Counted from the stretch's first letter, positions 42,822-50,815 are shown. The stretch is 55,723 bases of DNA from Serratia ureilytica (GCF_013375155.1 NZ_JABXOF010000018.1:1-55723); one strand, 5' to 3'. Numbers and translations: made by a program. Notes: a model not told the origin generated them from the sequence alone.

Positions 42822-43310
42822 ATGGAATTATACAAAATCACTATGTTTATAAAGAAGATATTTACTCCTTGTTATATATACACATTAGATCGCAGTGTTG
42901 AAAGGACTTCGGATGGATATTGGCTGTTCAAAGAGTTCGGAACACATACGTTTGTAAAAAAAAGTTGGAATCAACTAGTTGAGGGAGATTTTTTAAGGCA
43001 TGTCAATCCGAAAGACATAGCTCATATAGCAGAAACCGAATCAAAGCTTAAAATAGAATCAAGTAAATATACAATTTTGGAAGAAAAAAGAAACTGTACT
43101 TGGACTCTAAGGAATGGGATTAACTCAATATCAATATCAGGCATAGAGTTTGTGAGAAACAGAGATATCGTTGATAAAACTGATTCATTAGATGCAACAA
43201 AAATTGCATTTTATACAGGAATAAAAGAAGGCAGAGAGCTCTCTGCCCAATCAAAAAATCAAAACTTAAAAATAAATCCTAAAAAAACAAAACTTACATT
43301 AATCAAATAA
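42822..43310 (+). CDS. Unknown protein co-transcribed with the repressor
   Basis: A 162-aa ORF starting 3 bp after the repressor stop, clearly the same transcript. The first 20 residues are hydrophobic and basic (ITMFIKKIFTPCYIYTL); the rest is soluble with a lysine-rich tail. Family not recognised. Such second genes often modulate the repressor (antirepressor or co-repressor), but nothing in the sequence proves it. Its end overlaps the convergent phosphoesterase gene by 8 bp. Confidence 0.55.
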   Translation: MELYKITMFIKKIFTPCYIYTLDRSVERTSDGYWLFKEFGTHTFVKKSWNQLVEGDFLRHVNPKDIAHIAETESKLKIESSKYTILEEKRNCTWTLRNGINSISISGIEFVRNRDIVDKTDSLDATKIAFYTGIKEGRELSAQSKNQNLKINPKKTKLTLIK

Positions 43311-44034
43311 ACCAAGGTGTTACATGTACATGTTCACCAAGGTTAACTACACTAAACGCGCTATTATCAATGAAGGAAACCTCTTTAGTTCCATTCTTCC
43401 ATTGAGAACACGCAGCTGGAGAAACTGACACCAGGGTATCTCCAATCTTACGTTGAAAAAGTGTATGAGCATGTCCTGAACCAATAAAGGAAACATTCAA
43501 ACGCTGGCAAACATCAAGAAATTCAGATGCGTTCATCAACATACAATTATCTACAATCGGGGTTCCAACTTGAATAGGATGATGATGTAAGAATACAGCA
43601 ATTTTTTTACTTTTACTTGCTAAAACTTCATTTTCAAAATCAACCAAATCTTTCTTTTTTATAAAACCATAATCCTCATTATCCACAACAGAATCGACAC
43701 TCAGTATACGCCAATCCTGATTACAAAATGAATTAACATTTAAACCACAATCATATTTCTCGGAAACATAATGCAACCTCTGTTTGTTATCATGATTTCC
43801 AGGTATAACATAGACAGGTAAAGAAACATGACTCATCGTTTTAAAAAACTTCTCGTAAGACGCATCTCCACCATCATGAGATATATCTCCAGTAACCATG
43901 ATTAAATCTGCGTTAATCTGATCAAGATTTGACTCAATAAAGTTAATAATATATTTCAGGTTAGAAAGGTGTTTTAACCCAATCTTATTCTCTTCAGAAT
44001 AAATATGTGTATCAGTGATTTGTATAATCTTCAT
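43303..44034 (-). CDS. Calcineurin-like metallophosphoesterase
   Basis: A 243-aa phosphoesterase of the CpdA-like group. All metal-site motifs are visible: ITDTH near the N-terminus, GDISHDGG, GNHD, HHHP, and GHAH toward the C-terminus. ATG 44034 follows AGAAGGA, fixing the start over the ORF extension. Members hydrolyse cyclic nucleotides, nucleotides or other phosphoesters; the substrate here is unknown. It is 17 bp downstream of the VUT-family transporter gene, same strand, so the two probably act together. AT-rich. Confidence 0.85.
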   Translation of the reverse strand: MKIIQITDTHIYSEENKIGLKHLSNLKYIINFIESNLDQINADLIMVTGDISHDGGDASYEKFFKTMSHVSLPVYVIPGNHDNKQRLHYVSEKYDCGLNVNSFCNQDWRILSVDSVVDNEDYGFIKKKDLVDFENEVLASKSKKIAVFLHHHPIQVGTPIVDNCMLMNASEFLDVCQRLNVSFIGSGHAHTLFQRKIGDTLVSVSPAACSQWKNGTKEVSFIDNSAFSVVNLGEHVHVTPWFI

Positions 44035-44051
44035 GGCAAATCCTTCTGCTA

Positions 44052-44714
44052 TTACTTGAACGGGTTGTAAGATGTACCCCAATCATAGTGGTCGGTTTTT
44101 TCAATTCTTTTTACAATACCGACAAAATATATAGCAAGGGGTAACAAGATTATTGAGACAACGACTTTATATGACCATGTTGTACTGATAATATTTACTA
44201 ACTCCATGAATGTGTACTTACCGGACAGACTAATTGGATAAGCCGTTAGTAATAAAGCTGCTTGTGTTGTCATAGAACCTACGATATATCTCACAAAAAA
44301 GTATTTTCCAGAAAACACTATTTTCATTTTCGATATAATAAATCCGTTAACAAAATATGATACTGGTACAGACACCCAAGTCCCAATCATAACCCTCCAG
44401 AACTCGTGATATAAAAAATAATAACCACTTGCAATAGCATTCTCTTCAGGTTGTATAATAGCAGCTACATTAAGAATCAAAACATATAAGCTTTGACATA
44501 TAACCATTATCCAAATGGCTCTTACAGACAACTTATAGCCATATACCTCTGTTAGGAGTGTTGAGATTAAAAAACACAACGAAAATACAATACCACTTGC
44601 AGTTATTTTGAAACCATACACATCGAGAACCTTGTAAACCAAGGTATCACATGTAATCATTATGGTAACAGTTAGCCCAACAAAAAAGCCATATAGTTTT
44701 AGATTTCCTTGCAT
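44052..44714 (-). CDS. VUT/YhhQ-family transporter (queuosine-precursor type)
   Basis: A 220-aa membrane protein with about six helices that follows the VUT (YhhQ) pattern: an N-terminal YGFFVGLTVTIMITCDTLVYKV, LISTLLTEVYGYKLSVRAIW with the conserved TEVYG, FVNGFIISKMKI, and FVRYIVGSMTTQ. YhhQ-type proteins import 7-deazaguanine precursors of queuosine. ATG 44714 follows AAAGGAG. It lies between traM and the phosphoesterase, all on the minus strand. A cargo of this sort between traM and traY is unexpected. Confidence 0.75.
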   Translation of the reverse strand: MQGNLKLYGFFVGLTVTIMITCDTLVYKVLDVYGFKITASGIVFSLCFLISTLLTEVYGYKLSVRAIWIMVICQSLYVLILNVAAIIQPEENAIASGYYFLYHEFWRVMIGTWVSVPVSYFVNGFIISKMKIVFSGKYFFVRYIVGSMTTQAALLLTAYPISLSGKYTFMELVNIISTTWSYKVVVSIILLPLAIYFVGIVKRIEKTDHYDWGTSYNPFK

Positions 44715-44794
44715 ACACACTCCTTTGATAAATTCAATGTCACTTTCACTTTGATTATAATAGATATATTTAAAATTACACTAAAAACCAACTT

Positions 44795-45196
44795 TCAATC
44801 ATCATCATGTTCAAAGTTATCGCTAACCAAAAAGAACCGTTGCAAATCTTCTTGAACCGAGTCTTTTATTTCAGAAATGATCTGCTGATAGTTATTAAGT
44901 TTTGGTTTATCTGCAACATGTGGAGCTAGAGTACTTGCACCAAGAACCTTTGCCATTGCAAGTTGAGTTTTCAATACGTTTTCCAAAAGAGTTTTGTTAA
45001 ACTCCGTCTGATTAAAAGGGTCATCTTTTCTTTCCATCTGTGCCTCATAGACTCTGAGACCGAGTTCAAGAAGCATAGAAATAACACTAGATGTACTTAC
45101 TTCAGTTTCAGCAGCCCCTTCTTGACGGCGCTGTTCAACAATTGCATGAATCTTTTCAACCGCCTCCTTGCTGACATATGCTTGAATTCTTGCCAT
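44795..45196 (-). CDS. traM: TraM relaxosome protein
   Basis: A 133-aa homologue of F TraM (about 127 aa). The RHH N-terminus MARIQAYVSKEAVEKIHAIVEQRRQEGA, SMLLELGLRVYEAQMERKDDPFNQTEFNK and the coiled tetramerisation region align well, and the C-terminus ends in an acidic FEHDDD after FFLVSDN, as in F. TraM binds paired GANTC-type sites at oriT and contacts the TraD tail. ATG 45196 is set by the homology (GGAG 10 bp upstream). Confidence 0.93.
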   Translation of the reverse strand: MARIQAYVSKEAVEKIHAIVEQRRQEGAAETEVSTSSVISMLLELGLRVYEAQMERKDDPFNQTEFNKTLLENVLKTQLAMAKVLGASTLAPHVADKPKLNNYQQIISEIKDSVQEDLQRFFLVSDNFEHDDD

Positions 45197-45262
45197 ATAA
45201 TTTTTACTCCATGACATTATTAGCTGACAGATAATCTGTATGTATTTTGAGTTAGCATGCAC

Positions 45263-45540
45263 GAATCAAATCAGACTCTAATTGCGAGTCTAATGATAGC
45301 TATAAAAGCAAAAACATACAACTCGCCTCTAGGGTCGAGTCTGTTTATCTATATGAAATTTAGTGATAACTCTATATAGAGTTGTGTATAAACTCGAATA
45401 ACGACTCTAGTTAGAGTCCTTTACAACTCTAATCTCTTGCCATGTAAAAATACAACAACAACTTAAAACGCGTAATCAACTGTTTTAAAATAATAATTCT
45501 GCAAAATACAATTTTGCGTGGGGTGTGATGCTGTTAACCC
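45263..45540 (+). other. oriT: oriT with TraM sites and nic
   Basis: Four dyads of the TraM type lie in this span: GACTC-7-GAGTC (45274-45290), ACTCG/CGAGT (45321-45340), a perfect 16-bp palindrome AACTCTATATAGAGTT (45368-45383) and GACTCTA-GT-TAGAGTC (45403-45418). Then comes the inverted repeat GCAAAAT-ACA-ATTTTGC (45501-45517) and the F-type nic core GCGTGGGGTGT^GATGCT (cut predicted between 45526 and 45527). The core differs from F at the second base after nic (A for G). The transferred strand would run 5' to 3' toward higher coordinates, so genes from 45616 on lead. Confidence 0.92.
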
Positions 45541-45556
45541 AAAGAGCGCGAATTTG

Positions 45557-45585
45557 TTGACTCGAGATCCCGAAAAGGCTAGATT
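45557..45585 (+). promoter_or_regulatory. Promoter of the transglycosylase gene
   Basis: TTGACT (45557-45562), a 17-bp spacer and TAGATT (45580-45585), 30 bp before the gene's ATG and just inside the leading side of nic. Confidence 0.55.
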
Positions 45586-45615
45586 TTCACCAGGGCTAGG
45601 GATTTTAAGGATAAC

Positions 45616-46086
45616 ATGAAGAACCTCATCGCAGCGTTAATGCTATTCAGTTCAACGGCCGCTATGGCTGATTGTTTTGACATGGCGGGTCGTGATTATC
45701 ACATCGACCCGGATCTGCTACGTGCTATTTCATGGAACGAGTCACGGTTTAATCCCGTGGCTATCGGTCCAAATCCTACAACAGGGTACGGCGTGGGGTT
45801 AATGCAAATTGACTCCCAGCACTTTAACTCGCTCTCATCGATAGGGGTTTCAGAACGGCACCTGAAGCAAGATCCGTGCATGAACATCTACACCGGTGCT
45901 TATTATCTCGCGATTGCCTTTAAGAAGTGGGGAGCGACCTGGCAGGCAGTAGGTGCTTATAATGCAGGATTTAAAGATTCGCCTAAGCAGGCGCAACGAC
46001 GTTATAAGTATGCAAGCAAAATCGAAAAGACCTACCGGGCGATAAAAGCCAGCAAGCAGCAACCCCTCCTCGTCCAGAACCCGTAG
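45616..46086 (+). CDS. Conjugative lytic transglycosylase (gene X/P19, VirB1-like)
   Basis: A 156-aa SLT-type transglycosylase. The signal peptide ends AAMA at residue 18; catalytic Glu42 lies in [10 protein letters not shown], followed by [10 protein letters not shown] and AVGAYNAG. It matches orf169/gene X of F-like plasmids, and P19 of R1, and sits in the same place and orientation, first gene on the leading side of oriT. It opens the peptidoglycan for the transfer channel. The start ATG 45616 is preceded by AAGGAT. Confidence 0.92.
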   Translation: MKNLIAALMLFSSTAAMADCFDMAGRDYHIDPDLLRAISWNESRFNPVAIGPNPTTGYGVGLMQIDSQHFNSLSSIGVSERHLKQDPCMNIYTGAYYLAIAFKKWGATWQAVGAYNAGFKDSPKQAQRRYKYASKIEKTYRAIKASKQQPLLVQNP

Positions 46087-46122
46087 TTTATCCACATATG
46101 CACATAAGACAAAGCCAGTGAA

Positions 46123-46314
46123 GTTTCCCATCACCTTAATGGGAAACGAACGGGAGCGGTTATTTCACCGGCGCAAGGTGAAATAACGTCGATTGTGTAG
46201 ATGTGGGTAAGCGGATCGCAGAGTTAACGGACACCACCAAAAAACGTTACCGTTTTTTGGTGCTAACCTGGGCGCCCCTTTGGGGCAGCGGGAGCGGGAA
46301 ATGTATTTCCCGCT
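46123..46314. repeat. Train of strong stem-loops in the early leading region
   Basis: Four perfect hairpins follow one another: GTTTCCCAT/ATGGGAAAC (46123-46147), GTTATTTCACC/GGTGAAATAAC (46159-46187), CACCAAAAAACG/CGTTTTTTGGTG with a 4-base loop (46235-46262) and AGCGGGAAAT/ATTTCCCGCT with a 2-base loop (46293-46314). A smaller GCCCC/GGGGC pair is at 46274-46286. They lie between convergent genes, so they may terminate both, but on the transferred single strand they would also form a structured block within 800 nt of nic. A DnaA box (TTATCCACA) is at 46088-46096. Confidence 0.8.
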
Positions 46315-46371
46315 GGGCGGGCGGGGAGAATAAGAGACGCCCCCACGATGGGGACGGCTCTTATCAGCGCG

Positions 46372-46668
46372 CTACCATTCAAAAACCTCGTGACCGGGGA
46401 GAATGGGCGCATCACAATCAAAATGGATGTAGCCTGTACGGTGATATTTTATCTGATGAATTAAAAACCGCCTCAGCGCTTTTGACGCTCCTTGCGACTT
46501 TAATACCCGCAGCCGCCGGCGATAATCCGTCAGCACCAGAATATAACCGTACTGGATGTTAACCACCCAGGAACGAAAAGCCGCCTGCCCTGCCATTGTC
46601 GCTAACAGCTCGTTATCTTCCGATGTAAAATGTGCCGTACTGCATACCCGTACATTTTCCGTTTGCAT
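46372..46668 (-). CDS. DUF5983-like leading-region protein
   Basis: A 98-aa protein whose start, VCSTAHFTSEDNELLATM, and the middle YGYILVLTD and IHFDCDAPILPG resemble the DUF5983 family of small plasmid/phage-island proteins of unknown function. Family assignment is from pattern memory. Start ATG 46668 behind GGGGTGAAAG. It is the last gene of leading unit A, about 100 bp downstream of the DUF932 gene. Confidence 0.6.
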   Translation of the reverse strand: MQTENVRVCSTAHFTSEDNELLATMAGQAAFRSWVVNIQYGYILVLTDYRRRLRVLKSQGASKALRRFLIHQIKYHRTGYIHFDCDAPILPGHEVFEW

Positions 46669-46770
46669 CTTTCACCCCGTTATTTCATACTGTCCGCGCT
46701 GTGTTAAACTGTACGTTCTGTAGCAGTGTTCGGCCCCGGTATTGATGGGCGTCATTACCGGGGCACCCTG

Positions 46771-47598
46771 TTATTTCATTCGGTTTTTGAATTCATCCGC
46801 AATCAACCATAACGCACGGTTCAGTTTTATATCGCCATCGATACCGTTGACCGCCCGAGTCCGGGTATTTTTCCCGGTCGAGCTTTTACCGGGTAATCCG
46901 CCTTTAATCATGTTTTCCTGAACGCGCTGGAATGTCGTCCATAAATCGTTGCCGTAATCTTCACGCCGACGCGGACGCAAAACCTGGGACGGCGTGATTG
47001 GGGATTTATCTTCATACTCGTAGCGATAACTTAACGCCGCCCGCGCAAATAATTCCTGGTCGCGCTCGGTCAGTGAAATGCATTTCATGGTATCGAGGTC
47101 ATTATCGACGCGGTCAAATATGCCGAGCACTTCATAGGCACCTTCAATCACCTGACCGACCACATCCCCTTTATGCGGGACACGAACATCACCGAACGAT
47201 TGACCAAATACCATGCCGTTGGCACAGACATAGCGGAACATCCCCGGGATCATTTGGTAACTGCTGCTCCCGTCGTGGCTGTTCAATAATACGATTTCGG
47301 GTACTTCCTTATTGCCGGAGACAATCATATTTTCCCGACGCAGCCGCAGCATGTGTTTGGTATGGCCGCGTTTGCTTTCATCCCGGACGCGCGTCTGGCA
47401 GGCATAAAACGGCTGAAAACCTTCCTCGCGTAATTTATCCAGCAGCGTAATGGTGGGGATGTAGGTATAGCGGTCACTGCGCGAATCGTGTTTATCTTCT
47501 GAAAACACACTCGGCACCACGTTCATTAATTCGTCGTTGGTTAACGGACGGTCTTTACGGATGGCGTTATAACGGCCAAAACGGGAAGTCAGACGCAT
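46771..47598 (-). CDS. DUF932 family protein
   Basis: A 275-aa protein of the DUF932 (YfjQ/YubP-type) family: RFGRYNAIRKDRPLTNDELMNVVPSVF at the start, HDGSSSYQMIPGMFRYVCANGMVFG in the middle and a helical C-terminus ending LWLIADEFKNR. Members are frequent in the leading regions of F-like plasmids and in phage islands; function unknown. ATG 47598 follows AAAGGAGA. Confidence 0.82.
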   Translation of the reverse strand: MRLTSRFGRYNAIRKDRPLTNDELMNVVPSVFSEDKHDSRSDRYTYIPTITLLDKLREEGFQPFYACQTRVRDESKRGHTKHMLRLRRENMIVSGNKEVPEIVLLNSHDGSSSYQMIPGMFRYVCANGMVFGQSFGDVRVPHKGDVVGQVIEGAYEVLGIFDRVDNDLDTMKCISLTERDQELFARAALSYRYEYEDKSPITPSQVLRPRRREDYGNDLWTTFQRVQENMIKGGLPGKSSTGKNTRTRAVNGIDGDIKLNRALWLIADEFKNRMK

Positions 47599-47654
47599 GA
47601 TATTCTCCTTTCTCTTTGAGTAATGCCGGACAATTTTTTTAGACCGGCGATGAA

Positions 47655-48026
47655 TTAACGGTATGAGTGATTGATAGCCAGCTGAAGGTGCAGCCGATAA
47701 CGCGCATGTTCCCAGGCAATGACGCCGGTCTCGCCAAAATACGTACCGGCCAGACGCTGCGCCTTAATCCAATGTTGCGCGACGGCATACGCAATTTTCG
47801 GTTTATCGGACGGCGAGTTATCGACGCCGTTAAACACCACCCGATCCGTCATCGTGTTAAAAATTTCATACATCGATTGCGCCAGTTCGTCAGGGGACAA
47901 ATACACGCCGTGCAATTCCTCCATCAATGCCAGTTGACGGATCATGATGCTTTCCGCGTCGGGGTATTTTCCCGCCCATCGTTTGGAAGATTCTTTGGTG
48001 GCGGTGTTGACGTTTTGCGTGTTCAT
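47655..48026 (-). CDS. Leading-region protein, first gene of unit A
   Basis: A 123-aa soluble protein, family not recognised. Its first seven residues, MNTQNVN, are shared with the 50345-50815 protein and nearly with the 54725-55015 protein, although the three are otherwise unrelated. GAGGAG precedes ATG 48026. The middle part is helical (YLSPDELAQSMYEIFNTM, AYAVAQHWIKAQRLAG). It lies just downstream of repeat A and would be the first gene transcribed from it. Confidence 0.65.
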   Translation of the reverse strand: MNTQNVNTATKESSKRWAGKYPDAESIMIRQLALMEELHGVYLSPDELAQSMYEIFNTMTDRVVFNGVDNSPSDKPKIAYAVAQHWIKAQRLAGTYFGETGVIAWEHARYRLHLQLAINHSYR

Positions 48027-48460
48027 CCTGCGCTTGCTCCTCTCTGGTGGTTATTCCATCGTTCGGTGAGTTCCCTGGCGGCAAAGGGCGACGGAGCAAC
48101 GGCGTAAGGAGACACGCAAGGGGCGAGACGAAAAGTTTTTACCTGGAAAAAGTTTTCGGTGAAGTGCATTTCACCCCTTGCGGGGCGACGCGACGGTGCT
48201 ACGAACAGCCCTCCGCCGGGGAACGGCCGTCCGATGGCGCACCGGAAACGCAGCGAGGAGGAACACGGCCGACACGGCGACAAGCCGGGGCGAACTTAGC
48301 GTTCCTCGCCAGGGCGAGGGACAGTGAAAAGCGGCGCCGGCATCGCCGGCTGCAAGCGAGCCCATCGCGTGACGGATGGAAGCCCGCCAGGGGGGAGACG
48401 GCGGGCCGGCTCCCTGCGCAGCACGACAGCCGGGCCCGAAGGGCACGCCCAGGCATCCTG
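48027..48460 (-). promoter_or_regulatory. Leading-region structured repeat A (Frpo/ssi-like)
   Basis: First of three related non-coding blocks. Shared landmarks are GTGCATTTCACCC at 48164-48176, inside a stem closed by GCAAGGGG (48116-48123) and CCCCTTGC (48174-48181); a hairpin GTTCCTCGCC/GGCGAGGGAC at 48301-48322; the GGCGCCGGC-ATC-GCCGGC block at 48333-48350; and the GGATGGAAGCCC...GCGCAGCACGACAGCC block to about 48440. The minus-strand gene 47655-48026 starts right after it. The incoming plus strand would be its template. I infer a single-strand promoter; that is not proven by sequence. Confidence 0.65.
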
Positions 48461-48600
48461 CGGAAACCCGATTCACCGAAGAAATACCGGCAGCCAACAA
48501 GGGAGAAGTAGGGAAATCGCCACCAGGTCTTTTTGACAGTGTGCGAGAAGGGAAAGAATGGCCGGTGCCGCAGGCTCCGGCCTTTCGTTCTGTTCGTCTT

Positions 48601-48726
48601 TTACCGCGCGGTGCTGACCGAAGCCACCGTTACCAGGTAGCACACGGCGTCGGCAAAAAATGCCCAAAGGTTCACACCCCGATCGGTAAATTCGCCCGGT
48701 AGCGGCAGCGTGTCGTTTTCTGCCAT
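48601..48726 (-). CDS. Possible 41-aa small protein
   Basis: A short ORF starting 37 bp after the methyltransferase-like stop. It codes an acidic start (MAENDTLPLPGEF) and one hydrophobic stretch (WAFFADAVCYLVTVASV). There is no good ribosome site, so it is weakly supported. Confidence 0.25.
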   Translation of the reverse strand: MAENDTLPLPGEFTDRGVNLWAFFADAVCYLVTVASVSTAR

Positions 48727-48763
48727 GCGTTATCGGGCAGGATCGCCCTGCCCGCCTCGGGTG

Positions 48764-49561
48764 TTAGCGATACATCGGCCAGCGCGTGGACGTCACGCGA
48801 TACCAAAACGGCGTATACATCTCGCGCTGATACTTCAGTGTCAGGCTGTTGCCGATCACCACGCGCGCCGGGATACCCAGCAGCGACAACTGGATGTAAC
48901 ACATCCGCGCCGCCACCGGATCGATGTCCACGCAGTCGGCGCGCAGCTGCGTTTGCGGGTTATATCCGCGCGCCAGCATCACTTTGGCAAACGCGATCAC
49001 CATCCCGCCCGCGCCGCAGGTCGGTTCGGACAGCGTGATATACGGCTCATTGTCCAACGCCGCCAGCCGATCACCGGCTACCAGTCCCGCCATCAGTTCG
49101 GAGAGATGGAACGGCGTGAAAAACTGGCCGATGTTGCCGCTGCCCAGCTCCAGCTCCATAAACAGCGAGCCGAGAAAATCCCCCATGTCCTGATCCAGCC
49201 CGATGATCAGCCATGAATACAACTGCGCCATGCGCTGCTGGTCGGCTTTTTCATAGCGCTGGATGGTGGCCAGATACTCCGCCTCGATGTCCGGCGACTT
49301 TAACAGCAGATTTTCAAGCGCACAGGCCGTCAGTTTCACAAAATCGCTGAACACTTCGTAGCGATGGTGATAACGCGCCGTTTCACGAAACGTACTCAAA
49401 AACGCCTTGCGCGGATCATCGCCGGTGATTGTCCGTTTTCGTCCCGGTACAGGGTCGGCGGGTTTTGGCTGTTCTAACGCATCAGCCCTGACGTTCTTTT
49501 CCGCCGGGCGCACTGCATCGACGGGCACGGAAAACAGGGCATCAAAAGAGAGTTGTGACAT
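48764..49561 (-). CDS. N6-adenine methyltransferase-like protein
   Basis: A 265-aa protein related to HsdM/N6-Mtase domains: NIGQFFTPFHLSELMAGL before the SAM-binding motif EPTCGAGGM, then DCVDIDPVAARMCYIQLSLLG. The catalytic (N/D)PP(Y/F) motif expected after GNSL is absent; the protein ends soon after MYTPFWYR. Related leading-region methyltransferase-like proteins known to me end the same way, so this may be the family's normal form rather than a truncation. ATG 49561 follows GGAGG. Possibly an anti-restriction or regulatory protein; activity uncertain. Confidence 0.7.
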   Translation of the reverse strand: MSQLSFDALFSVPVDAVRPAEKNVRADALEQPKPADPVPGRKRTITGDDPRKAFLSTFRETARYHHRYEVFSDFVKLTACALENLLLKSPDIEAEYLATIQRYEKADQQRMAQLYSWLIIGLDQDMGDFLGSLFMELELGSGNIGQFFTPFHLSELMAGLVAGDRLAALDNEPYITLSEPTCGAGGMVIAFAKVMLARGYNPQTQLRADCVDIDPVAARMCYIQLSLLGIPARVVIGNSLTLKYQREMYTPFWYRVTSTRWPMYR

Positions 49562-49614
49562 CAATTAACCTCCGGGTCAGTGAATAGCCGCCCGGTACGG
49601 GGCGGCTCGCGTTA

Positions 49615-49875
49615 TCAGGCCATTGCCCGCGTTAACTCCAGCGCACGCAGAACGTGCCCCCACTCACTGCCCCGCATCGACGGCACCCGCACCGATTTGC
49701 CCTTGCGAACACATCCGGCGATATGACGCCCGAACGACCGCAGATCCGGATCGACGTCGGCGGCGGCTATATCGCCGCGCGCGATCCGCCGCTGGCGTTT
49801 CACCTGCTCGCACTCCGCCTGTAGGCGCTTTACATACTCGTCGGTTACTGTCATGATGCTTACATTCGATTTCAT
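49615..49875 (-). CDS. Small basic hypothetical protein
   Basis: An 86-aa protein, positively charged, with a helical N-terminus (VTDEYVKRLQAECEQVKRQRR) and a basic C-terminal half (RHIAGCVRKGKSVRVPSMRGSEWGHV). ATG 49875 has GGAGATC before it; the longer frame to 49911 is less likely. Family not recognised. Part of leading unit B. Confidence 0.55.
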   Translation of the reverse strand: MKSNVSIMTVTDEYVKRLQAECEQVKRQRRIARGDIAAADVDPDLRSFGRHIAGCVRKGKSVRVPSMRGSEWGHVLRALELTRAMA

Positions 49876-49960
49876 GGTTGATCTCCATGCTGATTGATGA
49901 ATGCCGGCCAACTTTCCTAGGGCTAACCGGCACGAGAGAGCAGGCGAAAGCCTGCTTTTT

Positions 49961-50308
49961 TCATTTACGGGCTTGCGTCTCCCGGCTTAGCACCTCCTTA
50001 TTGATCCGCGCCAAAATGGCGCTATGCGATAACGTCACCACGTCACGGAACTTAAAATAGCGATCGCCGACTTTGGCGAAAATGTAGGTAACGTCCCCGC
50101 AGTACATTTCGGCCAGCTTGAAAGTTTCGCTATGTGCATCTCCCTCCCAGTCTTTCGGGTACAACACCGCGATCGCGTCCATAAACTCCGTCAGGGTGAT
50201 CTCCACGACTTCTGTGCGTGCTTCTTGCTCCCTCAGCTGCCAATAAGCGGCCTCGGTACTTGCATCCCACGCCATGCGGTTTTCAGTGCTGATTTCGGTT
50301 TGATACAT
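49961..50308 (-). CDS. Hypothetical leading-region protein
   Basis: A 115-aa acidic protein (MYQTEISTENRMAWDASTEAAYWQL at the start; LTEFMDAIAVLYPKDWEGD; YFKFRDVVTLSHS). ATG 50308 is behind AGAGGAG. Family not recognised. The acidic character recalls DNA-mimic anti-restriction proteins but no ArdA motif is seen. Part of unit B. Confidence 0.55.
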   Translation of the reverse strand: MYQTEISTENRMAWDASTEAAYWQLREQEARTEVVEITLTEFMDAIAVLYPKDWEGDAHSETFKLAEMYCGDVTYIFAKVGDRYFKFRDVVTLSHSAILARINKEVLSRETQARK

Positions 50309-50344
50309 CGTTTTTTCTCCTCTGTTATGGTGGTTTTCCACCGG

Positions 50345-50815
50345 TTAAATGCGGGTTAACGTGCCGTAGTACGGCAACGTGCAACCATCATCCCCGCGCC
50401 GCATCCGGCCATCCTCTGACACTTCAACGATCACGCCGGTATCAAGACACAGCCAGATGAAACCTTTTTGCATAAAGCGATACCCGGTTGTGCTCAGGCA
50501 AACAGGGCGCACAGGCTCGACCTGTTCCACGGCGTACACCGTGCAGCCCTTCGCGCTGGTTTCGAGCACGAATCGCGCCACGGCATCAAACGGATTGCAG
50601 GCGTTGGTGATGTGGCTGCAATTGAGGTTCACCGTGCCCCCGATGCAGGGCGCCGAGAATTTGACAGAAAAGCGGCCGATCGCCTGCGTAACGAACAGGC
50701 AGGCTTTTACATCCCAATCATCAGACGATCCGTTGACAATGGATTTTTTCCCATATCTCTTAGAGCGTCCCTTCGTGGCGGTTTTGAAGTTGACGTTGAC
50801 GTTTTGTGTGTTCAT
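50345..50815 (-). CDS. Leading-region protein, first gene of unit B
   Basis: A 156-aa protein starting MNTQNVNVNFKTATKG, sharing its first seven residues with the first gene of unit A. The basic N-terminus (GRSKRYGKKS) is followed by a beta-rich, cysteine-containing domain (FSAPCIGGTVNLNCSH, GFIWLCLDTGVIVEVS). Family not recognised. AGGAAGGAAAG precedes ATG 50815. It lies directly downstream of repeat B. Confidence 0.6.
   Translation of the reverse strand: MNTQNVNVNFKTATKGRSKRYGKKSIVNGSSDDWDVKACLFVTQAIGRFSVKFSAPCIGGTVNLNCSHITNACNPFDAVARFVLETSAKGCTVYAVEQVEPVRPVCLSTTGYRFMQKGFIWLCLDTGVIVEVSEDGRMRRGDDGCTLPYYGTLTRI

Noticed and set aside
46088..46096. Perfect DnaA box as a second replication origin
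   Set aside because: A single 9-mer is expected by chance roughly once in a plasmid of this size; no AT-rich unwinding element or further boxes beside it.
46203..46562. 119-aa plus-strand ORF after the transglycosylase gene
   Set aside because: It consists of the hairpin train and then runs antisense to the DUF5983-like gene; no ribosome site.
48047..48511. 154-aa and other ORFs inside the three leading-region repeats
   Set aside because: Arg/Gly/Pro-rich frames on both strands, not conserved as proteins between copies, whereas the hairpins are.
48672..48902. Frameshifted continuation of the methyltransferase-like gene
   Set aside because: The alternative frame has no motif IV or other methyltransferase pattern; the protein end YTPFWY fits a family that ends there.
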